Shown here: in pieces, positions 34,478 to 46,258 of the stretch
How positions within the stretch are numbered: the stretch's first letter is position 1
How the letters are laid out: each line of letters opens with the position of its first letter
NCBI RefSeq assembly: GCF_031755915.1
Contig: NC_083379.1
Location: 44,152,001 to 44,216,000 of the forward strand
Reading direction: 5' to 3'
DNA length: 64,000 nt
Origin: Ziziphus jujuba
Taxonomy: Eukaryota > Streptophyta > Magnoliopsida > Rosales > Rhamnaceae
The notes under the pieces: model-generated
Told to the model about the DNA's origin: nothing
The model's database searches: none
Seen by the model: only the letters and a program-made list of their open reading frames with translations
Position numbers and translations under genes: made by a program

Positions 34478-36443
34478 TGTAACACCCCGTCCTGAAGTAC
34501 ATCGGAATTTTTGTACGTTGACCGTTGATTGAGTGGGTCAAAAATTTGACTTTTTGTTCTGGATGGAATTTGGCACTGGCTGAGGCATCGTGGTGGAGTA
34601 CACATCGACTCGAGTTCGTAGACTAGTAGCACATCGAAAACAGAGCTACAGTTTGAAAGTTATGAGCAAAACAAATTGAGGTTCAAACAGTCCAAGGGGT
34701 GTCAGAGTTGACTTTTTTTTCATGCAAAGTTGAGCTTTGACTCATGCATAGTTGTGAAGTACTCATTGATACGAGTTCATAGACTAGCGGCACGTTCAAT
34801 TTGGACATGTGGTTTGAAACTTATGGACTTACAAAGTTTTCTGAATACCATAATATTTTAATATATTTTTTAATTGAGTGAACAGTGTGTGCCATGTGTC
34901 ATATTCTCAGCCAATCCCATGAGTGAACAGTGTCACCCACTGGTGGCTTTTATTTTGGCCAAAACATATGTGGGCCGGGGGGAAGAGAGAGAGAGGAAGA
35001 GGGGAGGAGAGAGAGAGAGGAGAGACCACCACCGGCCACCATCTATTTGCCATTTTCCAGCCACCCTTTCCATACACGTGCCACCCCAACTTGAAGCCCA
35101 CCTAAAAACCGACCGGCCAGCCAAATATCACGGCCAATCGACCACTGACGCACCAGGATCGAGGTGATTTTCGGTGGCGGTACCAAATCCTTCTCCGATT
35201 GATTTCTCCCAAACCAGACCTCCATTTGCCTCACCATCGGTCCTATTGAGTCTCCTGTTCCCTGATCTACCTGTTCCCCAAAAATCACGATAAGTGGCCA
35301 CTAGACGCACCGCCGATAGTGACGGGTTCCGGTGACCACAGTGGCTCGTCGGGAAACCAATTTCCGACGAGTTTCCAGTTGCACCGCCTATCTTCTCCCA
35401 CTAATTTCGACCCCCTGAACCCAAATCCGGTGTCCACTTTCCTCAATTCTTAACGGATTGTGAGAATCGAAGGTCTAAAATCCGAGAGCTTTCCGACGAG
35501 ATTCCGGCCACCACGGATTCGATCTCCAAAAAGTGCTCATGTGGCTAGTGGAGTTGATCCTACATAGGATCTCGATTGATACACGTGCTTGAGGTGAGTG
35601 ACCCACCTTCAAAATTATTTTGGGTTGGTAAATTGTATATATTTTTGTGTTAATTATATATTTAGGAAATTATATTGCATGTGTTAAATATTTAGTAAAT
35701 TTATATTTGGAATTTTGATGCCAAATTTGAATGAATTATAATTATTTATGCATTAAGAAATATTTTGATTTCAAGAATTTTATGGATATGGGATTTTGTT
35801 AATAATTGTTAAATTTTATTGTTGGAATATTGTGTACTTAGAAATGCTTTCATGTAAATTTTAACATATGTTTAATATTTGAAGGAATTTCCATTTAATT
35901 TTACAATGCCAATCTATAATGGTTTTTATATATGTGTTGTTGCCAAAAATATATTTGGGATTTTAAAGGAATTATGGTTTAAGGTTTTTAATAAATTATT
36001 GTTGAGTTTGATGTTGATTTTATAATGCATAATAAATGCGTTTACATGATTTTAAGAATACATGAATTTTATGTGGTTTTAATATTGTTTTTGGCATGAT
36101 TTGATTTTAAAGATTTCAAGAAAAATATTGGTTTAAATTATGGTGCCTTCAAAATATATATTTATGCACTTGAAATATTATTTGATTGATTTTATAATTT
36201 GGAAAAAATTATATATATATGATTGATGGATTTATGCTGGTGATATTAAAGAAAAATGTGGGATTGTGAATTTGAAAAGTGGTATGATTCCCACGGTGAG
36301 TTTTGGAAAAACTTGTTATTTTAAAAATTATTTGGTTATTTGTTTTAGACGCACTCATGTAATACTGGTGTTCTATACTGTATATGTGGATGAGCGCGCA
36401 AGTTGTAATGTCTCCCGTGAGTTGCTATTGGACCAAAGGCAGG

Positions 36444-37072
36444 TGTGAGATCCCACATTGGTTGGAAAGGGAAATTAAGCATGCCTTATAAGAGGATGCG
36501 GATACCTTTCTCTTAAGACACGTTGAAACCCGTGAGGGGAAGGTTTGGGCTCACCACCTTGCTTCCAAAGCGGACAGTATCTCGGTTGGGCCTGGAAGGC
36601 CCGAACCAGTGGGACTAGCAGGTGAAGGGGTGGGACCCCTAACCACTGAGATGCTTTTTGACAAAACCGTGCGGGCTGGGCTCAAAGCGGATAATATCTC
36701 ATGCGGGTGGTCTAGGCTGTTACAGGTGGTATCAGAGCCAGTACCCGGATCGGTGTGCTAGCGAGGATGCTGGACCCCAAGGAGCTTGGATTGTGAGATC
36801 CTACATCGGTTGGAAAGGGGAACAAAGCATGCCTTATAAAAGGGTGTGGATACCTTTCCTTTGAGATGCATTGAAACCCGTAAGGGGAAGATTTGGGCTC
36901 ACCACCTTGCTTCCAAAGCGGACAGTATCTTGGTTGGGTCTGGGAGGCCCGGGCCAGTGGGACTAACAGTTGACGGGGTGGGACCCCTAACCACTAAGAT
37001 GCGTTTTGACAAAACCGTGCGGGTTGGGCCCAATGCAGACAATATATCATGCGGGTGGTCTGGGCTGTTACA
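36444..37072 (+). mobile_element. TRIM-1: complete miniature LTR retrotransposon
   Basis: Two direct LTRs of 281 bp (36444-36724 and 36792-37072, TGTGAGATCC...GGGCTGTTACA) enclose only 67 bp. The internal part starts GGTGGTATCAGAGCC, the Met-tRNA primer-binding site, and ends in a purine-rich CCCCAAGGAGCTTGGA. The target duplication GCAGG is perfect (36439-36443, 37073-37077). The LTRs differ at roughly 12% of positions by eye, so it is old. There is no coding capacity; movement needs enzymes from another element. It is not Cassandra, as no 5S rRNA-like LTR region is seen. Confidence 0.93.
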
Positions 37073-38116
37073 GCAGGCAAGTTTTATATAGTGCACATAA
37101 GCCGCCCCCCTCCATGGCTGAGATGACGGTTTAAGCTGCGGCGTTGTTGGGACGCCAAAGGGACCGTATGCAAGTTCTCTCTTTAACATTCCGCCGAACG
37201 GTGCTCGGGATGCTTGGTATCGTAAGGTATCACTGGTACATAGTATGGTGCATCAAGTATTATTTTTTAGATATAAAATTCAAATCCTAAAGTTTTAAAG
37301 TCGTATTTAAATTAAATGTATTTAAATTGTTTTATCACATATTTCCAATTAGTATTTTCTAAAATATGTTTATTCATATTTTATGTCAATTATTTTAAAT
37401 CAATGTTTTTAGAATGCATCTTGCCATATTTTTTTATTATATAGATTGATTGAATATTTCAAAATGAATTTTATAATATTTTTACCACTTACTTTACATG
37501 ATTGTTTGTAATTATTTTAATTATTTTTTTGACACTGTTTATTTTGATTTATTAAATCAAATTTTACAAATTATATATTGAATTTCACTTGTATGTTACA
37601 TTTCTCTAATGCAAGTATTTTAAATTATTTTCTTGTATTTTATTCGTATTTGGATTATTTAATTAATTATTCCTTGATTTTTGGGGCATAAAATATTGGG
37701 TTTTGTGAAAATATTTTAAAAGGGGAACCTTTCCAACAGAGTGAATGGTGAGGGTTTTGAGGGAAAATATTATTTTTAATTATTTATTTATTTATTTATT
37801 CTTAATTAATCAAGTGTGCTATGATTATTATTACTATTATAATTATATAGTAGATTGGGTCATTCACTGAGATGATTAGCATCTCATATTTTTAAATCCG
37901 TTCTCCTAAGTACAAGGATTGATAGATGTTCGTCCAAAGCGAGCTTGACCTTCGTTGCTGTTGTGTTTCGAGGAGTTCTCTTTTTTTTCATTTGTAATAT
38001 TTCTTTCTATCCTTTGTTGTATAACTTTCATACTTAATTGTACCCTATGATGCTCTGTATACTATATTGGATATATTTTATTAAATACTGCATTAGTTCC
38101 CTGTTTAATTTGTGGA

Positions 38117-38508
38117 TGTGACAGCCCAGACCACCCGCATGCGATATTGTCCTCTTTGGGGCTGGATAATCCTCTTACAACCCAGTCTTCAAGGTTTTAA
38201 AAGACGTCACAAGGGAAAAGTATCCACACGCTTATAAGCCATGCTTCGTTCCCCTTTCCAACAGATGTGGGACTTCACAATCCTCCCCCCTTAGGGCCCA
38301 GCATCCTCACTGGCACACCGATCCGGGTCCGGCTCTGATACCATCTGTGACAGCCCAGACTACCCACATGCGATATTGTCCTCTTTGGGCCTGGAAAATC
38401 CTCTTACAACCCAGCCCTCAAGGTTTTAAAAGGCGTCGCAAGGGAAAGGTATCAACACGCTTATAAGTCATGATTCGTTCTCCTTTCCAACTGATGTGGG
38501 ACTTCACA
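38117..38508 (-). mobile_element. TRIM-2: complete miniature LTR retrotransposon
   Basis: LTRs of 163 bp (38117-38279 and 38346-38508, TGTGACAGCCCAGAC...GTGGGACTTCACA) enclose 66 bp. Read on the minus strand the internal part starts GATGGTATCAGAGCC and matches the TRIM-1 interior along its whole length (GGATCGGTGTGC, GAGGATGCTGG). The target duplication GTGGA is perfect (38112-38116, 38509-38513). The LTRs differ at about 14 of 163 positions. Same family as TRIM-1, but its LTR is 118 bp shorter. Confidence 0.93.
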
Positions 38509-38721
38509 GTGGAAGTGCTGATTATTGTGGAATTAAATTGTAGTAAGGTGGGAGGAATAAGATGATATATGTAGAAGTGTGTTTTCAGTGCAAAGGATTT
38601 GTGGTAAGTCCAACCTTTAGGCGAGGTTTTGCTGGATTTTCAATTGGAAGGTCCGATTGGGTTTCTCTGGGATCAGGACTTGTCTAGGATTCCGGTGAGG
38701 GATCTTGGACGAGTCCTGACA

Positions 38722-39443
38722 AGCTCCTTTGTCCAACTAGCTGCTAATGTGGGCAATTCTTTTGCTGATGACTTTTTATATCGTAGTACCATTGGTATGC
38801 TACAATACCTCACCATCACAAGGCCTGAAATTTTCTTTATTGTGAATAAACTTAATCAATATATGCACCATCCCACATAACAACATTGGTCTGCCTGCAA
38901 GAGAATTATCCGTTACCTTCAAGGAACAAAGCATTTTGATATTCTTTTACGACCATCTCGTCATCTTAAACTCACCGGCTTCACTGATATTGATTGGGTA
39001 TCTAACATCGATGATCATAAGTCTACAGGTGGGTATTGTATCTATCTTGTGGATTCCTTAGACTCCTGGTCATCAGAAAAAACAAAATGTTGTTGCTCGC
39101 TCCAGTATAAAGTCCAAATACCATGCCATGGCACATGGTGTTTCTGAACTTGCCTGGCTGCAACAACTTCTTAAAGAGCTCCACATCTCTTTCCCCGATA
39201 TTCCAATACTATGGTGTGATAATATGGGGGCTGATTCACTTGCAGCCAATCCAAATTTTCATCAATGGACAAAGCATATCGAGGTCAACGTTCATTTTGT
39301 CTGTGATAGAGTAGTTCAATGTTCCTTGGACATCCGTTGCATACCCAATGAAGAATAGGTTGCAGACATTCTCACCAAATGTTTAGTTACAAATCGCTTT
39401 CAGCAACTTCGAACCAAGCTAAATTATTTAGATTGTAGGGGGA
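38722..39443 (+). pseudogene. Copia RT C-terminus and RNase H
   Basis: It continues the RT broken at 34477: SSFVQLAANVGNSFADD, RSTIGMLQYLTITRPEI, NKLNQYMHHPT, then RNase H with DIDWVSNIDDHKSTGGYCIY, VARSSIKSKYHAMAHG, ELAWLQQLLKEL, WCDNMGADSLAANPNFHQ, TKHIEVNVHFV and ADILTKCL. A stop at 38878-38880 (after HHPT), a frameshift near 39065 and a stop at 39356-39358 inactivate it. It ends at the purine tract before the 3' LTR (39444). Confidence 0.87.
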
Positions 39444-39486
39444 TGTTAGCCGATTTGTATCAGGAGTATCCCACAATAATGTTTTA

Positions 39487-40829
39487 TGTAACATCCCGTC
39501 CCGAAGTACATCAGAAATTTCTCAAGTTGGCAGTCGTTGAAGGAGAAAAGTCAAATTTTGACTTTTTGACTCGGTAAGAATTCTAAATTGACCGAGGCAC
39601 CATTTTGAAGTACGCATCGATCCAAGTCTGTAGACTAGTAGCACGTCAAAAACAGAGCTACGGTTTGAAAGTTATGAGTAAAACAAGTTGATGTATGAAT
39701 TGTCCGAGGATGCCGAGTTGACTTTTTATTTTTGTGAAATTGAGTTTTGAATCATACATAATTGTGAAGTACTCGTCGATACGAGTTTGTAGACTAGTGG
39801 CACGCCCGATTTGGATATGTGGTTTTAAAGTTATGGACCTATAAAGTTTTTCAAATACTGTATTATTTTAATATTATTTTTTTTTTAATAGTATATGCCA
39901 CGTGTAACTTAGTAATGGTGCCGTGTGTCATGATGAGAAAATGCCACATGTCAGACACAAGTAAATGATATATTATATTATTTTTGTTATTATTTTATAT
40001 ATTATACTATTATAATATTATTTTAATATTATTTGTTTATTTATTTATATATATATTTTTTATATTTTTTTAATTTTCTTTTTCTTTTTCTATATATTTT
40101 CTTTCTTTCCTCACCTGGGAAAAATACCCCCAACGGGGCCCCTATTCTCCTTCCTTCTTCTTCCTTTTCTTCTTCTTTCTGGAACTCTCTGGAGCTCTCC
40201 CTCTCTTCCTCCCCGCCGGTCATCCTCCTCCTTGTGCTGCCATCAATGCCGGCCGGACTGAGCATCACCGCCATGCCCAGCTGACGACCCATCATGCCAA
40301 AAATTCCATGGTGCTTGCCGTTCACCGAGATAGCGGGAGACGCGCCGGAAAACACCATAAAAGCCGGCTGCTGGCTTCCTTTCAATGCGTCGGATTTTGA
40401 CTGTTTTTGGTCAACTTCTGGTCCTCTCTCACTAATCTGAACCTTCTGAAGATGATGGTGATCCCCGTTTAGCTCAATTTGAGCTCATTTGTGGCGCATC
40501 AAGAGGACACACTTGACAGCATTTTCTGACAGAAATTCCGACCACCGCCGACGAGTTAAGCTAAGTTAATTAAAATATTGGTAATCTATGTCTCAAACTT
40601 CTATTTGATATATATTATATCAATTGTTTGTGGGTATTTAGAATTTTGCTATTTCTGGGTTAATATCACAATTATGGTGAAATTTGAATAAATTATATAT
40701 ATATGTATATGTGTATGTATATATGTGTGCGTGTCTATACCAATATGAGGTTTTGACATGTTTTAGAATTCACAATGCTAAGGTGGTTTACATTTTAGAG
40801 GATTTGAGTTTATAAATGAGCAAGGTTCC

Positions 40830-40860
<31 letters not shown>

Positions 40861-43037
40861 GCTACTGGTTTATAGTGCTCAAGAGAGTTTATATATGCTA
40901 CTTGTTTGTGGTGCCGAATTAATAAGAGCTTAAGTTGGGGTATATATAGTTAGATGACCATATGGAGGAGTTGTTGTACTCTATATATGTGTGTGTATAT
41001 ATATATATATAGACATCTGTACACTCAATTAGAGGTTCACCAACGGAAATGGTGTATGGGTGCCAGGAAGCTTTGGTTGACATTGAGTTTGGGTGAGTAA
41101 TTGGAACATTTGAAATGCTTGTATACTGTGTACTATAGTTATGTGATCATAATGCCCAACTTTAACTTCTTAAGTTTATATATATTGATGCGCATATACA
41201 TGAGACATATATATATATATATATATGTATGTGCGTGTGTGTGTGTGTGAATATATATATATATATATTTATATACTTAGTACATAAAAATGTCCACACA
41301 TATTATATTTTATATCATTCAAATTTTTTGAAGAATATTATATATGTTTTAAATTTTAAGAGGAATTGTTATTTGATTTAAATGTATTACTTTTGTGTGA
41401 TTTAAATTATGTAAGAATTTTTATATTGTTTTGGTGAAAATTGATTTCATGGATTTGAAGAAAAATATTTATTTAAAATTTAGTATTTCCAAAAAAATAT
41501 ATTTATTCATTAATTAATTAATTATTCATAAATTTGATTTTATCTTATTTTATCGAAATTTATTATTTTAGTAATACTATAAAAAATTTATAGTTTTTAG
41601 ATGCACCTTACACGTACCGGTGTTTTGTAGTTGTGAATGTGATTAGCGCACAGGTGGATGTGGATGTGATTAGCGCACAGGTTGTAATGTCTCCCATGAG
41701 TTGCCATCGGACCGAAGGCAGGCAAGTTTGATATTGGTCATAGCCGCCCCCATCCATGGCCTGGATGATGGTTTAAGTAGCGGCACGATGGGCCGCCACA
41801 GGACCGTATGCCGGTTTCTCTCTTTAACCTTCCCGTCAGACGGTGCTTTGAGATGCTGGGCACCGTAGGACAACACTGGTATATAGTATGTGCATCAAAT
41901 ATCTTTTGTGTATATATATATGTTATATTTGTATGTATCACACTGTACGGGAACATCGATCCGATGTGGTCCATGAAGAGCTAGCCTTGTAACTATGTTA
42001 CCTACGAATCTAGGGGATTGGACGGCCAATCTAGGTAACCACCCCGGACTATATTGGTAGCAGGAGGCTGACGACAGCTGGAATCATGGATTGCGTAACA
42101 TGTTAGAGGGTATCGTTTGTACCCCTTATATGAGTGTATATTTGATAATATTTTTTTGAATTTTAAATTATTATTTGATCTCGTATTATTTGATTTATTC
42201 ATAATCTGATTTTCTAGCATTATACTTAATTGCTTTTATTGTCATTACTATTATTCATATTATTCTCGTTATTAATATTACAATTATTATTTATCAGAAT
42301 TATGTTTACAATTATTTTCATTATTACTAATATTATCATCGTCATTATGATTATTACTATTATTTTTATTATTATTGCCATTATTTATTTTTATTTTTAT
42401 TATTTCTATTATTATTATTAGCATATGATATATCCGGACAAGTATCACAGCCTACGAGTAAGAAAGATAGCCATTGGACAAGTATAATAGTTCTTGGATA
42501 AGTGGTAGCCTTTGGGCAGGTGAGATAGTCCTTGGGACAGCTGTGATAGTTCTTGGACAAGTGATTACCTTCGAGTAAATATGACATATGATATTAGTAC
42601 TATTTTTATCATGAAAATGATTGCTATTATTATTATTGTTGATGTGATGATTGTTTTACTTTTCTTCTTATATTACGCATCGGTATATTTTGTAACACAA
42701 TATTTGAAATATATTTGAAATGTACGGCAATCAGTGGGTGGTGTGGACGGACGTGAATGATTAAAGGTATAATTGGTTGTTTATTTAGTTGTTTATTCCT
42801 ATTCCATATATATATGTATGTGTTTTATATAAATTGTTATCGAAGTGCTGCTACTATGGAAATTATTATAGTAAGGTGGTACCATATAGGAGTGTAACTT
42901 TGTGCAGGTAAATTTTGTGGTAAGTCCTTTCTTTAAGGGAAATGCTGTCGAATTTTCCATTGGAAGGTTCGGTGGTGTTTCCTTGGGATTAAGACTCGTC
43001 CAGGGTTTCGGTGAGGGGTCTTAGACGGGTCCTGACA
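39487..43037 (+). mobile_element. Long solo LTR (3.55 kb), family L, in the copia 3' LTR
   Basis: It begins TGTAACATCCCGTCC and ends GACGGGTCCTGACA, with a perfect TTTTA duplication (39482-39486, 43038-43042). It has the same landmarks as 34478-38721 and 7535-10365. It is longer because of AT microsatellites (40690-41280), a local duplication ATGTGATTAGCGCACAGG (41638-41684), an ATT-rich tract (42230-42420), and a diverged ~30-bp repeat (42425-42590, GGACAAGTGAT/ATAGTTCTTGG motifs). Low-complexity open frames inside are not genes. Confidence 0.87.
42425..42590 (+). repeat. Diverged ~30-bp tandem repeat in the long LTR
   Basis: Five or so units with (C/T)(T/A)TTGG(A/G)CA(A/G)GT followed by GATAGT or ATAATAGT. 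Units are too diverged for exact boundaries. Confidence 0.6.
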
Positions 43038-43228
43038 TTTTAGATAAGTGTCCCACCAACAAATAGATAACTATTGTACCTTGCTGTGTTTAGCTATAAC
43101 AGTAATTTAGCTACTATTGACAAATATACTGTGACAGAGATCAAGCTACTGTCGCATATATATCATGTTTCTTTCACAATGAATAACATAGCGAAATTTA
43201 TTTTCTTGACCATACTATTGTGCTTGCA

Positions 43229-44166
43229 CATATAGAGAGCATACATTCTTTTTGTTAGCGCTGAAAAGTTGGCCAATGGCAACAGCCAGAGCGTGGTATG
43301 ATAAATATCAATGCTGACTCTAGCTATTTTTTAAATTTTTTTTAGAATAATTACTCTCCAGAATAATCTACAGCTAGAATGAATAGCCTCTAGTTAAGTT
43401 GGCAGTTAGAAGAATCTAGAAATTGATTAAAAAATCAATATTAAAAGCCTATGTAAAACCATCCAAGTCGGTGAAGTGAACCGACTCCTATTTAGTATAA
43501 ATAGGTGATTAGTGCTCGTCGCATGTATAATCTAAGAGAGTGAATGATTATGTGAGTGTGCTGCTTTTTATTAAGTGAGAAGAGTGTTAGTAATTGGATT
43601 TGTGTCAGTGAGTAATCGTGTCCTAGTATTAGCCATTGAAAATCAAGTGAGTGTGTGATAGTGGGAATTGCTCACTTGTGTGTGTGACAGAATTAATGAT
43701 TTTCTATTAATTAATAGAAATCAGTTCTTTATTTACTTTTTAATCCTCTGTATACGACATAGCACGCAGTTACCAATTTCTAGTTCTAATTTCACAATAG
43801 AAAAGTCATATAACTAACAAAAAAAAAAAAAAATGGCACATGCAAATGTCACTGCCACATAAATGCTAACTAGTTGCTGGATTTGAGGCTATAAAACATC
43901 AAAATTTGTGACCCTGTTCTTTCTCTCTACTCGTCCTGCAGAAAGCTAGAGAGCATCTAGTACTGGTGGGACCCACTTGGCTTTACGGTTCTCATTGACA
44001 CCTCAAATAATATCTCTGGTGGAAGACAGCAACAACTTCATCACGATAAATTCTAGCAATAATATTAACATGTTCCCCAAGCACACCCTTTCCCATGGCC
44101 GCGGCTGTTAGAGTACTTTAATTAGTTTTTTCAGATAGAGTACTCCCAATCCTGATGCATAATTAA
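43229..44166 (+). repeat. Continuation of the RLK-B flank, homologous to 62880-64000
   Basis: Blocks 43229-43300 (CATATAGAGAGCATA, AGTTGGCCAATGGCAA) and 43760-44166 (GCACATGCAAATGTCACTGC, GAGGCTATAAAACATCA, GGGACCCACTTGG, TTCTAGCAATAATATTAACA, TCCCAATCCTGATGCATA) match the DNA right of RLK-D. The middle (about 43318-43758) is an unshared insertion with a TATAAATAGG box at 43496; it could be a solo copia-type LTR, but I found no duplication. Confidence 0.75.
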
Positions 44167-45486
44167 ACACCGTTCCTTCGATTTCACTTTCGTAACTAGA
44201 TTGTGTTTAGATCTGCAATTCCTTAAGGACCCAATATGAAATATAAAAGTGCTCCTTTAATCCGAAAGTCGTTTTGTAAATAGGTTTCTCATTGGTGTAG
44301 CAGAAACTCTTTTAAGAAAAAGGCTTTCTAAATAGGTTAAACATATGCATTAAGATACAAAGGTTGTTTATTACACGACAATAAAAATACTTTTTACACT
44401 TTTGTATACATTAGGGGATTTTACTTGGAAAGGAACATTTTCCAAATTAATGTATTCGGATTCATAACCATATGTTTCAATATATTAGATTTTATGGTAC
44501 TTACAAATGATGTCCTATCGATTAGTATTACATAGAAGAAATTAAATCTCATTGTCAACACTTATTTTCTCCATTCGCCAATTAGGGTAGTGTATTCAGT
44601 TTGTTAAATTTTAAGAATGTTTAAAAATCTAAATTTTAAAATAGTTTATATAAGTGAAAGAGTATTGAATTTGAGGGGTATGTTTAATTTGGAGTTTCAA
44701 TATTCTAAAACAGTTTACGGTAATCAATTTAAATTTTAAAAAAATTCATATAAATTAAGGGATATTCAATTCTATTAAATACAAACATATTTAATTAAGA
44801 TTTTGTGAAATTTTTTAAAAAATAAGACATTTGAAATGTTATTAATTTTAAAATATTTTACAAAATTGTAGATTTTGTAAGATTTTAAAAGACAAAACAT
44901 AAATAAAAATGTCCATTTGAAACTCACCTTAATTTAGTGGATTTTCCAAGATTTTTATAATTTCTATATGAAGTTTTTAAATTTTAATGGATTTTATAAA
45001 GATATATTAAAATTCAAGTTTGTTTAATTAAAACTTTATGAAAATATTTTAAAATTCAGAATATATAAGAAGTTTTGGATGTGAAATAGTTTAAAAAAGT
45101 AATAGATTTTAATGAATTTGAAGTGATTTTAAAAGAAAAATTATGAAAAAAAGTTTATTATTTGAAATCCACCTTTTCTTCAAAAGATCCAATTATATTT
45201 TTATGAAAACTATATAGAATCTATGCAACTTTATAAAAGGAAAGTTATGAATACAAAACACGTCCATTTGAAATCTAACCTCTTTTTGAAAGATCTAATT
45301 GTATTCTTTTCAAAACTATATAGAGTCCATGTAATTCTATAATAATATAATCATGAATTCTTTTATAATTTATAATTTTACTTTATTTATTCAAAAGAAA
45401 ATTTTTCTCTCTCTTTACAAGTGTAGAAAGTTATCCAAATCTATATTTAAAAATTATAAAAATAAATCAAATCAAATTGTTTCGTG
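44167..45486. other. AT-rich intergenic DNA
   Basis: No gene is seen. From 45160 to 45350 a ~115-bp segment (AAATC(C/T)A(C/A)C...CTATATAGA(A/G)TC) occurs twice in tandem, diverged. The remainder is low-complexity A/T sequence with recurrent AAATTTTAAAA. Confidence 0.5.
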
Positions 45487-46171
45487 GCCGAACCTTCGGC
45501 TTTGACTGGGTCATGTTGATTCTAAATTGTTTTTTTCTTTTAAATTAATTTGATGGCAAATTTTAATTAATTATATAAAAATTAATTCGAATTAAAATTG
45601 GTTTGATTTCAATTTCAATTGATATTATTAATATTATTATTATATATACATGAGTTTGTCTGTTACGTGAAAAAACCAATGTCATTAAAGAGTTGAAGAA
45701 TTGAGTTTATTATTTCCGTAGTTTTCAAAGTTGACCATTTCTTTTCTTTAATGGTCGATCGCTTGCGTCAGTCCAACTAAAAAACACGCATTATTGTATC
45801 TTCTATGAATGTGTGATAACGCGGTTCCGTACACTTTTGTCTGATATAAAAAGCGCTAGATAGTCCGATTCCTATCAATTACACCACACTCATCCTTTAC
45901 CAGTTGAACTCTATTTTCAGTTATATATATGGCAGTCACCATGTATATCTAAATCAGTCGGAATATGTTTTTTCTTTTTCCCTTTCAATTTTCAGTTATA
46001 ACGTGGAAAAGCTTACGTACTAGGTGTGTTTTCTAATATATACATATCTAAGAGCAAGTGCTTTGGCTTTTGCTTCTAATGCTACACTTAATTAATTAAT
46101 TAACTGTTATTTGTAAGTCAAAACTAACTTCATTGTATCTGCCTTCTTCTTCAATTAAACAGGAAATTAAT
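45487..46171 (+). promoter_or_regulatory. Promoter-type block upstream of the exon-1 relic
   Basis: GCCGAACCTTCGGC (45487-45500, perfect 6-bp arms) is followed at once by TTGACTGGGTCA (45502-45513). Further on, GATATAAAAAGCGC near 45843 corresponds to the candidate TATA of RLK-D, and AAGAGCAAGTGCTTTGGCTT (46051) and AAGTCAAAACTAACTTCAT (46116) are shared with 56454 and 56526. The block is thus a diverged copy of the RLK-D 5' region. Confidence 0.65.
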
Positions 46172-46258
46172 ATGATGATGTTGCCGACGTTGAAGCATTT
46201 CCTTGCATTGCTTGTTGCTCCGGCTGGCTTTGCTAGTTTTATAGTTGATGCATACAGA
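46172..46258 (+). pseudogene. Lone exon-1 (signal peptide) relic of the kinase family
   Basis: ATG at 46172 opens MMMLPTLKHFLALLVAPAGFA, close to exon 1 of RLK-D, including the run of Met codons. The usual AQDQ end and splice donor are lost and no malectin exon follows on this strand. The next kinase sequence, RLK-C, is on the other strand. Confidence 0.75.

Larger units (their letters stand above)
34478..38721 (+). mobile_element. Long solo LTR, family L, carrying two TRIMs
   Basis: It begins TGTAACACCCCGTCC and ends GGACGAGTCCTGACA. AGCT flanks both sides (34474-34477 and 38722-38725), a 4-bp match that restores the copia RT frame when the element is removed. Without the two TRIMs and their duplications it is ~3.2 kb. 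Family landmarks are GTAGACTAGTAGCAC (34620), a GA-repeat and GC-rich section (34985-35560), AGACGCACTCATGTAATACT (36347), AATGTCTCCCGTGAG (36409), GGGGAACCTTTCCAACAGAG (37721) and CATTCACTGAGATG (37861). No gag or pol is present. Confidence 0.85.
32300..43228 (+). mobile_element. Ty1/copia retrotransposon with internal deletions and nested insertions
   Basis: The ends are TGTTAGCGTACG (32300) and GTGCTTGCA (43228), with a perfect 5-bp duplication CATAT (32295-32299, 43229-43233). The order integrase, RT, RNase H on the plus strand identifies Ty1/copia. The 5' LTR is reduced to about 45 bp of clear similarity and gag, protease and the PBS are gone. The 3' LTR starts TGTTAGCCG at 39444 after a purine run GTAGGGGGA, is split by the solo LTR at 39487, and ends at 43228 (about 229 bp without it). 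Net element length is ~3.1 kb. Every coding segment has stops or frameshifts. Confidence 0.87.

Noticed and set aside
36444..38508. Cassandra-type TRIM carrying 5S rRNA sequence
   Set aside because: The LTRs show no 5S rRNA internal promoter boxes that I can recognise; only the TRIM layout is shared.
34478..38721. LARD or other non-coding retroelement instead of solo LTR
   Set aside because: No second LTR pair and no primer-binding site between ends; a solo LTR explains all three copies more simply, though not proven.
42230..42421. 63-codon Ile/Phe-rich frame
   Set aside because: Encoded by an ATT/TTA-rich microsatellite inside a long LTR.
43318..43758. Solo copia LTR with TATAAATAGG box
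   Set aside because: Plausible because it is absent from the matching flank at 62.9 kb, but I found neither TG...CA ends with a target duplication nor another copy.
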